Shown in pieces: positions 21,733 through 33,419 of a stretch of DNA of 64,000 bases; the stretch's first letter is position 1; the number at the start of each line of letters is the position of its first letter. The translations under genes were made by a program, and so were the position numbers. The notes beneath the pieces were generated by a model. It was given only the letters and a program-made list of their open reading frames with translations, searched no databases and was not told the DNA's origin. The DNA is from Corbicula japonica (Eukaryota; Mollusca; Bivalvia; Venerida; Cyrenidae). The stretch covers positions 30,504 to 94,503 of the forward strand of contig JAZAYU010001067.1 in assembly GCA_038501625.1 (NCBI GenBank). The letters are read 5' to 3'.

Positions 21733-22734
21733 AACTGGATACTAGTAGTCAAAGAATAACAGCTTGAATGTGTGTTCTTAGTTGTATAATATATGTCATC
21801 GCTCAGATATCTAACTTTCCATTGGTCAGTTCTGTGACTTTGCTGTGACTTTGTTCAGTTTAATCATTTCACATTTCTCAGATCCGTGAGTGGTCTCCAA
21901 TATCGATTTTGTAACGTTCGGTTTATTTTTCATTTAAAAAAACCAGTGGCAAATTGTTTTGCCACACACAGTTCAAAGGCTGTTAACCCATCGAGTTCTC
22001 ACTTTCGTTAATTGTTTTGACGTCTATTTTGAAACTGATCATTGTATATTTATGCTCTCTTCTCCTCTACTTTTTGGCTGTGTGGGGAGGCTGTATTACT
22101 GGATGTGGCCATTTCTGATATGCATATTTCACTTTTAATCAAAATTCAAAAATCGTTATAAATGCTTGTCCAGTGATCATTTCATTTCTTATTTTCTTTC
22201 CATGTGTCTACTATTCGCAACGGTTCCATAAAGAAGTCGACGACTGCAAAAGTCCTTCAAGTTAGTGCTTTCGTAACTTCTCGAACTGTTTGCTAGTTAT
22301 TGTGACGGCTTGTCGCGATTGTTCTAATATTACTGTATCACTTGCTAAATGTAACATTTATAACATTATTTTCTTCCAGTAAAAGCTGCGAAGCATAAGA
22401 CTTATGTTTAAGTTCTTCAATGCTTGTACTGAATCAACAATAAATCAATTTTCGTCAACATGACGACCTATATCAAAATATATCAGCTCTAATATATTAA
22501 CCTGTTTATACCATAATAGCTTTTATTGAATCACGCATAATTTTGAATTTATTTTCGTAAACATGATTACCTTTTCGATATACTGTTCGATCAAATGCTC
22601 TGTATGTTTCTCGTATGGGTGATTTAACTGCGCTTACAGATTGCGCCCTCGAGTCGCATTTTCAATCGCATACACTCAAGAAATAACGCTATAAGATATA
22701 TAATTACATAACATTATTTCTCAAGTATGTTGTA
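21733..22734. other. 3' flank of C1q copy 2
   Basis: Near-identical to 3330-4335, including a degraded retroelement tail at about 21930-22140 (AGTGGCAAATTGTTTTGCCA; TGTGTGGGGAGGCTGTATTA). No gene. Confidence 0.5.
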
Positions 22735-23110
22735 ATTACTTGAATATCGATCATCTAGACTACTGTCATTGATCAGTGTCACACTGCTCTGACGAACGTC
22801 TAGAGACATCGCTATATAAAAAGTCTGACGACAGGTGGCGCTTTTGTATGGTCAACAAATCAGAAATCAATCGCGATTTCTAATGAAATAAGTTAACAGT
22901 GCTTTAACCGTATTTCTTCCACACTAGGCAAAGTGAACCTTAGGTAATATGATATCGTGCTACAAAATCAGGTATATGGTTTATAAAACAAAGGACGTTT
23001 AAGTACTTGCATACCCAATGTTACATAAATGAATGCAAAAATATGGTACGCCGTTGCTGCCCCTTCGTGATAATGGTTTTAGACTGTCACGTTGTGTGCT
23101 ATGGAAGTTG
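22735..23110 (+). repeat. Dispersed repeat R1, copy 2
   Basis: Duplicate of the copy at 4340-4743. It is cut at CATCGTACTGT, where it joins directly to the 5' stub of the retroelement. Confidence 0.65.
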
Positions 23111-23400
23111 TCATCGTACTGTTTGGCCTTAAATTTAATAGTTGCGAAAATGGATGATAAAAATAAAATTGTTGATTTCTCTCTTCATAATTAAAAGTTA
23201 TTTTAAAGGATCTTGAATATTGTCAGTATCATTTTGATCATGTGGGCGTTTGAACTGTTTTTGTTTAGCGATGCTTCGTTTTTGTGTTTGATTGCAAATA
23301 GGATTTTTAAGCTGTAACTATTTTTTTTACCGTTCTAAATTGTCTTAACACTTCTGTCTTTTCGAAATTGGGAAATTTATTTTTTTTTATTTAATCAAAG
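23111..23400 (-). pseudogene. 5' stub of the Penelope-like RT gene
   Basis: From TTTGGCCTTAAATTTAATAG onward this matches 7355-7640, the region encoding the first 40-50 codons of the RT plus its 5' flank. The remaining 2.6 kb, present in unit 1 between 4743 and 7355, is absent. The retained stub shows that the element was once complete here and that the body was deleted. Confidence 0.65.
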
Positions 23401-26070
23401 TGATTTATCTGTAAAATGTTTCATAGGTCGCCATGAGGGTATGCCAAAGAAGTTTGAAAATATCTTTAGAAATACAAAAATGGTTATAGGGGTTTTTTTT
23501 TCTTTCAGACGTAATTTTGACGGTCTACATTTGGAGAATAAATATGATCTTCTTATTGAAATGGTTTCATTCTAAAATATGCTAATGGACAAAAGTCTTG
23601 TCCGGTCTACAGTTTTCAAAACATTACTTTACCGTCAGTACTGGCTCAAATTCCAAAACTCTTTTTTTATTGAATGCCTATACATATCTTCTTTCCAACC
23701 ATACCAAATTTACGAGTGTGCGATATAAACTTCACGCGTTTAAGATAATATGGAAAACCATACCGGACAAGATTTATGTCCAATCATGGTCAACGTTACC
23801 TCAAAAGACATTAACCTTTTGAATCAACACAAATAGGGTCATCTACTCCCCTATAACATTATCCCACCAAGTCGCATGATTGTATGTCCATTTGGTGTTT
23901 AGCTATTGATTGGAATCCACAGAAAATAATGTCCAGTGTACCGGGCAGCTTTCATATCGGCAATTCTCCTGATTTTTAAATGGTTTCTTTGTCACGGGAT
24001 CGGGTGTCTATCTTTCCCTTCTTTCGCCGTGGGTTCAAATTGAGCAAATGCGATACTGAAATATATCAAATAATATATTTCTATAATTCGCCTGTAAATC
24101 ATAACAGTCACAATCGCGGTTTATTTTACAATATCAGAGGCAAGGTAAGATAACGGTGGCTAAAACAACCAAATAATCAAATAGGCAAAATGCACATTTC
24201 AAACGGATTTACAAAAAGATTAAATAAAATAGTTAAGTGGAAAGACATGCGGAATCATACCTGAAATATATCAAATAATAAATAATTCGCCTGTAAATCA
24301 TAACAGTCACAATGGCGGTTAATTTTACAATATAAGGGGTCAACTTAGATAACTAGCCTAGTGTTAATAATGGTTAATAAAAGAAATAGACCCGTACCCT
24401 GTTACCCTAATTTTATAATTATCAACTACCTAGATAGCCTATGACCTTACCTAGTTAGCCTACGACATCTTCGTGTAAAAAAGTGAATAAATGCATATAC
24501 TAAGTAATCACATCCAGAAGCCACAGCCTACCCACACAGGCAGAGAAGAAAAGATGATATAGGTTATATCATCAACAATGTCAAAAAAAAAAAAAAACAA
24601 CAACAAGTAAAACAATTAAAGAAAATATGAACCCGAATGGTTACCGATTGAAATGGACATTCGCAAAACAACTTGCTACTGTGAGTTTAAACTAGGTTCT
24701 AGTTTGCACCAACCTCACACTTGCCCAATAGGGTTCTCGAATAAACAAACAATTAAAAGTTGTCTTGGTCAACTAACTTCAACCTACCCATCAAGCATGT
24801 CAAGTCAACAATATTGTATGCAAAAGCACACAAAACATAAAGATCTAAAAGCATCGCCATGCGTACACAATGAGAAATTACTGATACAAGAGCACCTAGA
24901 TTCAAATCGGCAAGAACATGGACAAAAGAATCTAATGTGGGCATTCGAAATTATGTCTCCAAAATTGAATATGTTTATGGCGCTTGAAAAGATAGATAGA
25001 TTTATTTTGGCATAAGAAACATACAATGGTTTACATAATATTATACATTTGAACAATAAAAGTAGATATTATCAAAACAAATAATCATATAAAATGTTTA
25101 GAAGCAGAGATAACCATGGAATGCTTCAAATACCAAGGATAACGCAACAAAGTGCAAGCACTTACATCCATTGCGGTCGTTGGTATTGGTTGCATGACCC
25201 AGAGAGGCAAACCAGCAAAAACGTAAACAATAAAATAATAATGAATAAGTTTCACTTTAGTATTATCAAACTATCACAGTGGGTATGGTACATGTATACA
25301 GTATACAGGAGTTTTATGACATCCGGTCCAGGAGGATATTAATACTTAAGATAATTTTGTTCTTATTATCAGGCATCTTATCAAATGTGTTTTGTAAATG
25401 TCATTAGAGGGAATCGCTAAAATATTTTTAAATAGATGAAAAACCAGTAATAACATTTAAATAAAAATTTTTTTTTTCGGCTGTGGTGAGGAACAGGTGG
25501 GCGGAGATTCATGCAAGAAGAGTAGGTTGTGGGTGGAGGTCGCAGCCGGACGATTGATTGCGTTTTATGTTTGCAAACCACAAATTATAATGTTATAAAA
25601 AAAGAGATAAATTTATTTTTTGTATGGCAGCGCCATTAGCTTGTTAACTCTGTGTGTTTGAGTACTATTGCATGAGTTGGTTAGAGGCAACTTGTACATA
25701 ATTTTTAAATGAGATTCTAACGGGCCTAGAATATGATCGTCGCACCTTCGAACCTGGTTTAAACTCATAGTGGCATAATGTTTTCCACCGACCGTTCAAA
25801 GACGGTAACGTCCCGAGGTAAATTTATAACATATTAAACATTAAAAAGACATTTCGAAGAAAAAAAAACAAACAATAAAAACTTGGAAGTTTACTTACTT
25901 GAAACGGTCAGTGGCCTTGCCTATGGTGGGTTTATACTAACTGTTCAATGTGCTCAGTATGAAAAATGAAATATGTGCAACATAGTTTTGTTTTATAATC
26001 TGTTCGATGTAACCTTTTAAACAGATTCTCTCTTTTTTACGTTACGTTTATTTCGTCACCACTAATATTA
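23401..26070. other. Spacer of duplication unit 2
   Basis: Follows 7640-11330 of unit 1 closely. It includes the AATAGGGTCATCTACTCCCC repeat (about 23830) and a retroelement tail at 24490-24930, but lacks the 8011-8108 palindrome and the tandem SINE array (uninterrupted site near 25268). No gene of its own; open frames correspond to repeats. Confidence 0.6.
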
Positions 26071-26072
26071 TG

Positions 26073-26600
26073 GACGCACCGAAGTCGGCGTTAGTTGATC
26101 GACGTGACTTTGACATAGCCAATTTCTAAGTCTTCTTAACTGTGATTATATCAGTCTGCAGTTGAGATGTATGTAAAACTTCATGATTGCATTCATTAAA
26201 TGTTATTCTACTACCTTTGCACAGGGTGGCGAGACTATATCAAGTACAATGTCATTTGAGGAGAGGAATAAAGAGGTATGCTTTCGTCTTACTATTTTGA
26301 CATAATTTTATAAAATAGATACACGTATATTTCTATTCCTGGAAAACTAGATAAAAAGAAAAGTATCAAAAAACACCGTTCAGCTCTAGAAACAAATGTA
26401 AAACTTGTTTTAAGTGTACGTGAAAACGGCTTATTAATTCAAGAAGAACATCTATCATGAATATTTTTCAAGTACAGTCACGTGCGTTTCTGTGCTTTTC
26501 TCACAAGTCTTACGTTTTCAGGGATAACAGGGGCTACTGGTGTATCCTCTCAAGAAATTGCGCGTAACGAAGTTATGCCACACCGTTCGTTGGCAATGCT
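26073..26600 (+). other. Exon-like segments, possible small gene or gene fragment (unit 2)
   Basis: Counterpart of 11333-11880. The first segment reads MDAPKSALVDRRDFDIANF and then stops because the donor is mutated. The second reads GGETISSTMSFEERNKE before GTATGC. The third reads GITGATGVSSQEIARNE. Compared with unit 1 there are several 1-nt indels in the third segment, so at most one of the two units can have a working frame. No family recognised. Confidence 0.2.
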
Positions 26601-26808
26601 TTTGTCATGAGTTATTCAGCGATGTTCGATAATGCTGCGTCGCAATAATTAGCTGGTCGCAGGTGGAACTTAAATTGCGAAAAGTAACTGATCTAAGATA
26701 GTTGATAAATGATATAATGCCTAAAACATTACATAAAACGAGTAACGTGATATTAAACATGACAAAGTCAAAACACTACTTAAAGCAGTTGTCTCTGAAT
26801 ATTTATTT

Positions 26809-27804
26809 CTAGTCCTCAGATATCATGAATCCAGAAAAATGCGAATCGAAATGGTACTCCGCCCCAACATCTCCTTGCACTGCGCTGTCAGTCAGACACG
26901 ACAACCAAACATCATCCCCTGCATTCATGTGAATTATGACTGAAGTGCTGTGAAATTGCCAGAAGTTTTGCAGATCTGCAAATAAGTATCCAACTATGTT
27001 TGATACCGAATTCTTTACTATGGCTACATGATACCCAACCCCCTAAGGATATGAAGAAAGTGTGACACTGATCTGGTAGGTTCCACTTTTTGGTGCCCGG
27101 AATAAACCGTGTCTGTTGTCGTAACCTCCGCCTTGATTGAGCTCTACTACATCGAAGATAACCGCTTGATGTATTCCGCAATGGTCAAAACGCTTGCTTA
27201 GGGTTGCCATGAAAGCCGGAGTTTCCGATGAAAGAGCAGCTTTGCCTTGTAGTCTACCTAAAACAGACAGTTTTGCACTGAACAGAATTCAAAGTTAGAT
27301 TAAGGCGTTAAATTTAATGCTATTGTGTCATCTGCCGCTTGAAAAAGAATGTATTTTATTATTCAACATTATACGAGTTTCAGGACTTTGTTAGCATTTC
27401 AAAAACAAACAAACAAATAAAACGGGTTTTAGCTACACAAATATTTTATGTTTTAACTCAAAATATACAGCTGTTTTATAACATTTCACAAAAGATAATA
27501 TATGATAGGTAAGATACTATGAGTCTTCAAGACATAAACTCCACCGAGCTTTTGAATAGATTATTCGGCATTTTGTTTATTGTACGTATCGTATTTTAAC
27601 ATTTTTTCTGTTCATGTAAAGTTACATACCTGTCAAAGTGTCCTCCATCTGTTTGATTTTTGCCTTATTTGCGTTGATCTCTGCCTCATGTCTTATCAAT
27701 AACTCACGAATGCTGGTGTCCGACTGCTGGTCCTGAGCCACCGGCAACCCTTGGCTCAAACCGACAACCAAAAGTACCACAAACAAACGACGTAATGTAT
27801 CCAT
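26809..27804 (-). pseudogene. C1q-domain gene, minus-strand subfamily (copy B), with premature stop
   Basis: Exon 1 (27804-27630) encodes MDTLRRLFVVLLVVGLSQG and a heptad segment ending KIKQMEDTLT, with donor GTATGT. Exon 2 (27257-26809, acceptor TTTTAG) encodes RLQGKAALSSETPAFMATLS, FDHCGIHQAVIFDVVELNQG, HGLFRAPKSGTYQIS and, later, FWQFHSTSVIIHMNAGDDV to a normal SHFSGFMISED stop. It is interrupted by an in-frame TAG at 27045-27043, in the loop where other copies have a YASGAGY-like sequence. Otherwise it is better preserved than copy A: no frameshift at the exon start and a normal stop. The stop removes the C-terminal half of the head, so the product would not fold. It is a recent pseudogene, a segregating null allele or an assembly error. 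It converges with copy 2 across the duplicated spacer and lies back-to-back with copy 3. Confidence 0.8.
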
Positions 27805-28856
27805 TGATGTATTGTTGCGTGGTGTGGAATTTTAGTACACTTTGTTGTATGTCACGTTTTCTTTATCGTATCCAACATATTTGACAAGATAAAACATTTT
27901 ATCGCATTGATAATCTATTTTCTGTAACCAAATGAAATGTTAAAATTGAATGAAGCTTACAATATTTCATGATATCCATTAAAAATCTGAAACCAACTTT
28001 CATATGGAGATTCACTTGACCTTTCGGCCATAAAGCAAAAGAGGTCATCTACTGATTGACATTCTGCATAATTGAAATTAACTTATTACCATCAAGAAAG
28101 GTAATTTCAACTGAATCTACACTAAAGTGAAGTACGGGGAGAATTTTTACAGCCGCCACTCAGCACGTTACTCATGTTGTAGAGATTATATTAAATGTAC
28201 AGATAACCACAAAGCCATACAAATACAGAGACAGTACCTAGCTAATCATTCAGGAAACAGACACAGTACATATCATACGTATCCCCACTGTGTGTCTTTA
28301 TAATGCCACTCACAATCATTGACATTCTCTATGGTTAAAAATTAGCATATTACCACCAAGGGAAGTAATTGAAAGTGATAACTAACTTAAGTGAAGTACA
28401 GGGAGACTTTGTACATCCCACATACAACACTTACATGTAACAGCTGGAGACTGGTCTCCAATTGGCAGTTTTAAAATATTGAGCCCTTATCTAAAAGCAG
28501 AATTTAATATGTATATACACTTTAGAATAAGGATGAAAGCAAACAATAAATATTATTATATCTTGAATCAAATCTTTTAAAAGCAAAAGTCAAGTGCACC
28601 TTTGATATAAAACCTTACACATACAGGAAGAGATATTTGTCTGATTTTATTACATATTTATATAACTTAATCTTTATTTGTATGTTCTCGTAGGTATAAC
28701 CGGTTCTTATGGGACATAAATGAAAAACGCAGAAATAAAGCAACACTGTTTTAACAAGAGTTAAATATCCTAATTATCGCAGAAATAAGGAACTGTACTG
28801 TGTCTTGTTTACTCCGAAATTAAATAAAGTCTTATTACACTACACAAAACACGACA
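27805..28856. other. Divergent intergenic region between copy B and copy 3
   Basis: About 1.05 kb separates the two divergent start codons and should hold both promoters. It contains two SINE-like repeat copies (about 28060-28170 and 28310-28440, both with GGGAGA(A/C)TTTTACAGCC-type ends). The right 450 bp match the 5' flank of copy 2. No core promoter motif could be assigned with confidence. Confidence 0.45.
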
Positions 28857-30175
28857 ATGGATATATTGGTTCGTTCCTTTCTACTGTTGTCGGTGTTCGG
28901 TTTGAGCCTTGGGTTTTCAGTGGTTTCGGACACAAACGTTACAGAGTTATTGATCAGACTCGATGCAGACGTCAAAGCAAATAAAGTCAAAATACAACAG
29001 ATGGAGGAGACCATTAAAGGTAAATACTTCAATATTAACAACATGTGTTAACGCAACTGACATGATACAGTAAATATAATTATTGACGAAGAACTTTAGG
29101 AAAGACCCTGATAAATTAAGATTATTAAATTGCTTTTCTGTTTGGTAGCAAGGGGGACAGTATATAGTGTCATAGAAGTATACGTTCATTAACAAGGTGT
29201 GCGTGAGTTAATTCACCAAGACAATTTGTGCTGTTTTGTTCATATCAGAAACTGTAGATGGTGCACCCTTTAACCTGTTTAAGACCCAATCGGAAAAATA
29301 TTTTGGCACTGAGTGTTTCAAGCCCTGTCATGCTTTTTAAGTTCAGTTATATACAATAGTAATTTATTGGTTAGCGCAGAAGTCAAAGGTTACTAAGTTT
29401 TGGCGTCGTAGTCTACCCTCTGTTCTAGGTATGAAACAAATTTGTAGAGTACCAATGTTCTCATGTACCTAGAGTGTCATACGTGCAGTTCGCCACACGG
29501 TATGTTTGCCACCATGAGATAATTTATTGCATGCAGTTTATGAACTGCGTGCTGTATATGCCTATAAATTTCAAAATAATCGCTTATCAATACTCGTTCA
29601 TATAATTGCACACATTTCATGTAAACACAAGAAGAGAGGCAACTGACGCTCTGTAGGTTTTTCTAAGCACTTTTAACAAAACAGTTTGCCATTACTCAAG
29701 GTCTTAAATTTTACATTTAAGGTCTGCAAAACAAAGCAGCTCTTACATCGGAAACACCTGCTTTCATGGCAACTTAAGCAATCGTTTTGACCACTGCGGA
29801 GCAAATCAACGTGTTGTTTTCGATGCAGTCAAACTCAATCAAGGCGGAGGTTATGACAACAGACATGGCTTATTCCGGGCACCAACAAGCGGCAAATACC
29901 AAATCAGTGCGACACTTACTACGTATGCTTCTTCGGTTGGTTATCATGTAGCCTTAGTGAAAAATTCGGTAGCAAACTTAGTCGGATATTTATTTGCATC
30001 CGGTAGGAGGGAGTTCTGGCAAATACACAGCACTTCGATCGTTATTCACATGAATGCAGGGGATGATATATGGTTGTCGTGTATTCGGGATAGCTCTGTG
30101 GATGGGGACCCAGGTGCAGAACCAAGACTTCAATACAATTCACATTTTTCCGGATTTATGATATTCAAGGACTAG
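28857..30175 (+). pseudogene. C1q-domain gene (copy 3) with 1-nt frameshift
   Basis: Exon 1 (28857-29019) encodes MDILVRSFLLLSVFGLSLGF and a heptad segment ending KIQQMEETIK, with an intact donor. Exon 2 (from 29722, acceptor TTTAAG) starts normally, but one base is missing after ATGGCAAC at about 29772, giving TAA at 29775-29777 just inside the C1q domain. Downstream, the other frame keeps a complete C1q head (GYHVALVKNSVANLVGYLF; FWQIHSTSIVIHMNAGDDI; SHFSGFMIFKD), showing that the break is recent. The N-terminal region of exon 2 is like copies 1 and 2; the last 40 codons are more diverged (SSVDGDPGAEPRLQYNS). The 702-bp intron has the same retroelement-tail remnant as copy 2 (about 29200-29340). 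It is likely a pseudogene unless this is a sequencing error. Confidence 0.82.
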
Positions 30176-30224
30176 GATTAAATAGTAAATTATTAGATGC
30201 TTTCAGACGATTCTTTTCTGATTG

Positions 30225-30417
30225 TTAAGGCATTGCTCCGTTCGTCACAATGCTTTGTCATAGACAAAATAACAATTTATCAAAATCTCTCAAACGGCAC
30301 AATGCATTTCCATCAAACTTTGCACAAATCAATGCTATAAGTGTATGATTATTTTGCATACGTTAAGAAAATATGCAATGCAATGACAAAGCAATGACGA
30401 ACGGAGCCATGCCTTAA
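30225..30417. mobile_element. 193-bp MITE (TTAAGG family)
   Basis: Terminal inverted repeats of about 35 bp: left TTAAGGCATTGCTCCGTTCG; right, reversed, TTAAGGCATGGCTCCGTTCG. The interior contains CAAACTTTGCACAAATCAAT, the R2-type block also present in the long relative at 17006-18202. No coding capacity. Confidence 0.75.
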
Positions 30418-30937
30418 ATAGCAATCCGTCTGACTTTGATTTAAATTTAACCTCATTCGTACAGACTGTTAAAACTATTTGTATTTAATTCATCTTGTTT
30501 TATATAATAAACAAGAGCCAGTCGGAAACGACTGCATTCTCGGCTATTCGAATAGTCAGACATATTCAAGCACATTTTAAACTGGGCTTCATTTAAACTG
30601 GGATGTGATTCAGGAGTTAATGACATCCCCCAAAACACTCACATGAACCAAACTTTCTTGATCTAAGTTAAGAAATCAATAAATTACACTTAATAATTAA
30701 TTGTCGAGGGTTTTTTGGAGGGTTTACACAACCCAACCCATACACCCCTGATCCCAAACCCATCTACCCACTATCCCTGCCCACCTCCAACCCCTACCAA
30801 CTTAAACACTCAACGCCCAATTTTCCAATATTTTGTCATTTGTTTATACCTCTTGCTATGGCTGAATAAATAATTAGAACGAAAAATAATGTATGGTATG
30901 TGTTGGTGTGGTGGTGTGTTGTGTGAAGTCTGGTGGT

Positions 30938-31713
30938 GTGGTGTGTGGTATAGTATAGTATAGTATAGCATAGCATAGTATAGTATAGTATAGTGTAGTG
31001 TAGTGTAGTGTAGTGTAGTGTAGTGTAGTGTAGTGTGGTGTGGTGTGGTGTAGTGTGGTGTGGTGTGGTGTGGTGTAATGTGGTGTGGTGTGGCGTGGCG
31101 TGGCGTGGCGTGGCGTGGCGTGGCGTGGCGTGGCGTGGCGTGGCGTGGCGTGGTCTGGTGTGGTGTGGTGGGGCGTGGCGTGGCGTGGCGTGGCGTATGG
31201 TATGGTATGGTATGGTATGGTATGGTATGGTATGGTATGGTATGGTATGGTATGGTATGGTATGGTATGGTATGGTATGGTATGGTATGGTATGGTATGG
31301 TATGGTATGGTATGGTATGGTATGGTATGGTATGGTACGGTACGGTACGGTACGGTATGGTATGGTATGGTATAGAATAGTATGGAACAGTATAGTATAG
31401 TATAGTATAGTATAGTATAGTATAGTATGGTATGGTATGGTATGGTATGGTATGGTATGGTATATACCATATTATGGTATGGTATGGTATGGTATGGTAT
31501 GGTATGGTATGGTATGGTATGGTATGGTATGGTATGGTATGGTATGGTATGGTATGGTATGGTATGGTATGGTATGGTATGGTATGGTATGGTATGGTAA
31601 TGGTATGGTATGGTATGGTATGGTATGGTATGGTATGGTATGGTATGGTATGGTATGGTATAGTATAGTATAGTATAGTATAGTATAGTATACAGTATGG
31701 TATGGTTTTGGGG
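30938..31713. repeat. Pentanucleotide array (TATGG and variants)
   Basis: Blocks of TAGTA, TAGTG, TGGTG, TGGCG and long runs of TATGG follow one another, with a short internal turn at 31463-31474 (TATATACCATAT). Variants occur in blocks, as expected from local slippage. The open frames on both strands (MVWYG- and HTIPY-type repeats) are artefacts. Confidence 0.95.
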
Positions 31714-31787
31714 GGAAGGTACAGCAGTCAGTTACCCTTGACCCTGCACCCCCTCTACCCCCACAACGGCATGGTATAGTATAGTAT

Positions 31788-31916
31788 ATGCCCCCACCCA
31801 CCCACCAACCCACCCACCCACCCACCCACCCACCCTACCACCCACCCACCCACCCACCCACCCACCCACCCACCCACCCACCTACCAACCCACCAACCCA
31901 CCCACCCACCCACAAC
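31788..31916. repeat. (CCCA)n tetranucleotide array
   Basis: About 30 copies of CCCA/ACCC with a few interruptions, directly beside the pentanucleotide array and part of the composite element. Confidence 0.95.
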
Positions 31917-32149
31917 CACTCAACACTTTCAACCAAAGTACGCTAAGTTCATCTGTATTAAACCTTTTCTATACGGTAACATAAGAAAAACACTAACATG
32001 CAAACTTTAACCATAATTTCTAAGTCTGTATTAAACCTTTTCTATACGGTAACATACGAAAAACACTAACATGCAAACTTTAACCATAATTGCTAAGTCT
32101 TAATTTCTAATTTCTAAGTGAAAAAAGGCAAACATTAAATTAAAAAAAA

Positions 32150-33180
32150 TCAAGGATGAGTTATGGGACTCAAAAAAGGGCCATGATTTGTACAAAATGG
32201 AAATTAGACTTATGGTTCTTTGCTAACACACTCGGGATATGATGATAAACAAGTGTTAAAAGTTTTAAAGCTGTATTGTAATAAGTATGGAAGTAGTATG
32301 GAAGTTATGTGTTTGTACACTAGCTTGCATGCAAACATTAACCTGAAATTCAAAGTCGAAAAAGGACTATAATTTGATCAAATTAAAAGAACGAGTTATT
32401 GTTCTTGGCAAACATAGTCAGAGTCATGATGGTGAACAAGTGTCTTAAGTCTCAAAGCTATAGTACAAGTAGTATGAAAGTAACTAGCTTGCACGCAAAC
32501 TTAAACCTGAAATTCTTAGTCGAAAAAGGGACATAATTTGATCAAAATCAAAGAAAGAATTATGGTTATTGGCATATAAAGTCAGGGTCATGATTGTGAA
32601 CAAGTGTCTTAAGTTTCAAAGCTATAGTACAAGAAGTATTAAAGTAACTAGCTTGCACGCAAACTTTAACCTGAAATTCTAAGTCGAAAAAGGGAAATTG
32701 TTTGATAAAAATCAAAGAAAGAGTTATGGTTCTTGGCATACACACTCGGGAAATGATGATGAACAAGTGTTAAAGGTTTCAAAGCTGTAGTATGGAGTTT
32801 GTACACTAGCTTTCATGCAAACTTTAACCTGAAATTCTAAGTCGAAAATAGGCCATAATTTGATCAAAATGAAAGTTAGAGTAATGGTTCTTGGCAAACA
32901 CACTTGGGATATGATGATGAACAAGTGTTGCAAGTTTCAAAACTGTAGTATGAGTAGTATTGAAGTTATGAGTTTGTACACTAGCTTGCATGCAAACTTT
33001 AACCTGAAATTCTAAGCTGAAAATAGGCCATAATTTGATCAAAATGAAAGTTAGAGTAATGGTTCTTGGCAAACACACTCGGGACATAATGATGAACAAG
33101 TTACTATGCCAAGATTCAAGGCTGTAGCTATAGTAGTTTTTAAGATATAGGTAGGTTGCACGCAAACTTTAACCAAAGCG
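32150..33180. repeat. Tandem repeat, about 165-185 bp x 6
   Basis: Each unit contains AACCTGAAATTCTAAGTCGA, AATTTGATCAAAAT, GTTATGGTTCTTGGCAAACA, GATATGATGATGAACAAGTG, TTTCAAAGCTGTAGTATG and ACTAGCTTGCATGCAAAC. Units differ by substitutions and short deletions. A shorter, clearer doublet (CTTTTCTATACGGTAACATA) at 31965-32095 precedes them. Minus-strand open frames here are artefacts. Confidence 0.85.
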
Positions 33181-33419
33181 GGACGCCGATGCCGATGCTG
33201 ACGGCAGAGTGAGTAAAATAGCTCGACATATTCTTCGAATAGTCGAGCTAAAAATTAAAGGTGTAAAATTAACAATTGATATTTGTGAGTTCTAACAGCG
33301 ATAACTACATGTATGTGGCAATTGAATTTAATAAATTCAAAATGAAATCTTTCATTTCTCAATGTAACTGATGATAACGGTTGCAGTCTTGCAAACGTGC
33401 GGGCGAATGGCCCGTTGAC

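Larger units (their letters stand above)
30511..33253 (+). mobile_element. Composite satellite-bearing element (pearl/Helitron-like)
   Basis: Modules in order: a left segment with ACAAGAGCCAGTCGGAAACG and the palindrome CTATTCGAATAG; a pentanucleotide array; a CCCA array; about six 165-185-bp tandem repeats; and a right segment with GCCGATGCCGATGCTGACGG and a hairpin (33219-33250) formed by TAGCTCGAC and GTCGAGCTA with an inner TATTC/GAATA stem, followed by CTAA. Left flank plus microsatellite plus core repeats of about 160-180 bp plus right flank is the published architecture of pearl-type and related Helitron-like elements in bivalves. Assignment to that group is an inference; no Rep/helicase gene is present. 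Confidence 0.55.

Noticed and set aside
30874..31825. Long MVWYG- and HTIPY-repeat frames up to 198 codons
   Set aside because: Artefacts of the pentanucleotide and CCCA arrays; frames exist in all phases.
31788..31916. Telomere-like or CRISPR-like array
   Set aside because: A simple CCCA tetranucleotide array without spacers; not telomeric TTAGGG and not a prokaryotic CRISPR.
32566..33165. Minus-strand frames of 66-113 codons
   Set aside because: They read through the 165-185-bp tandem repeats.
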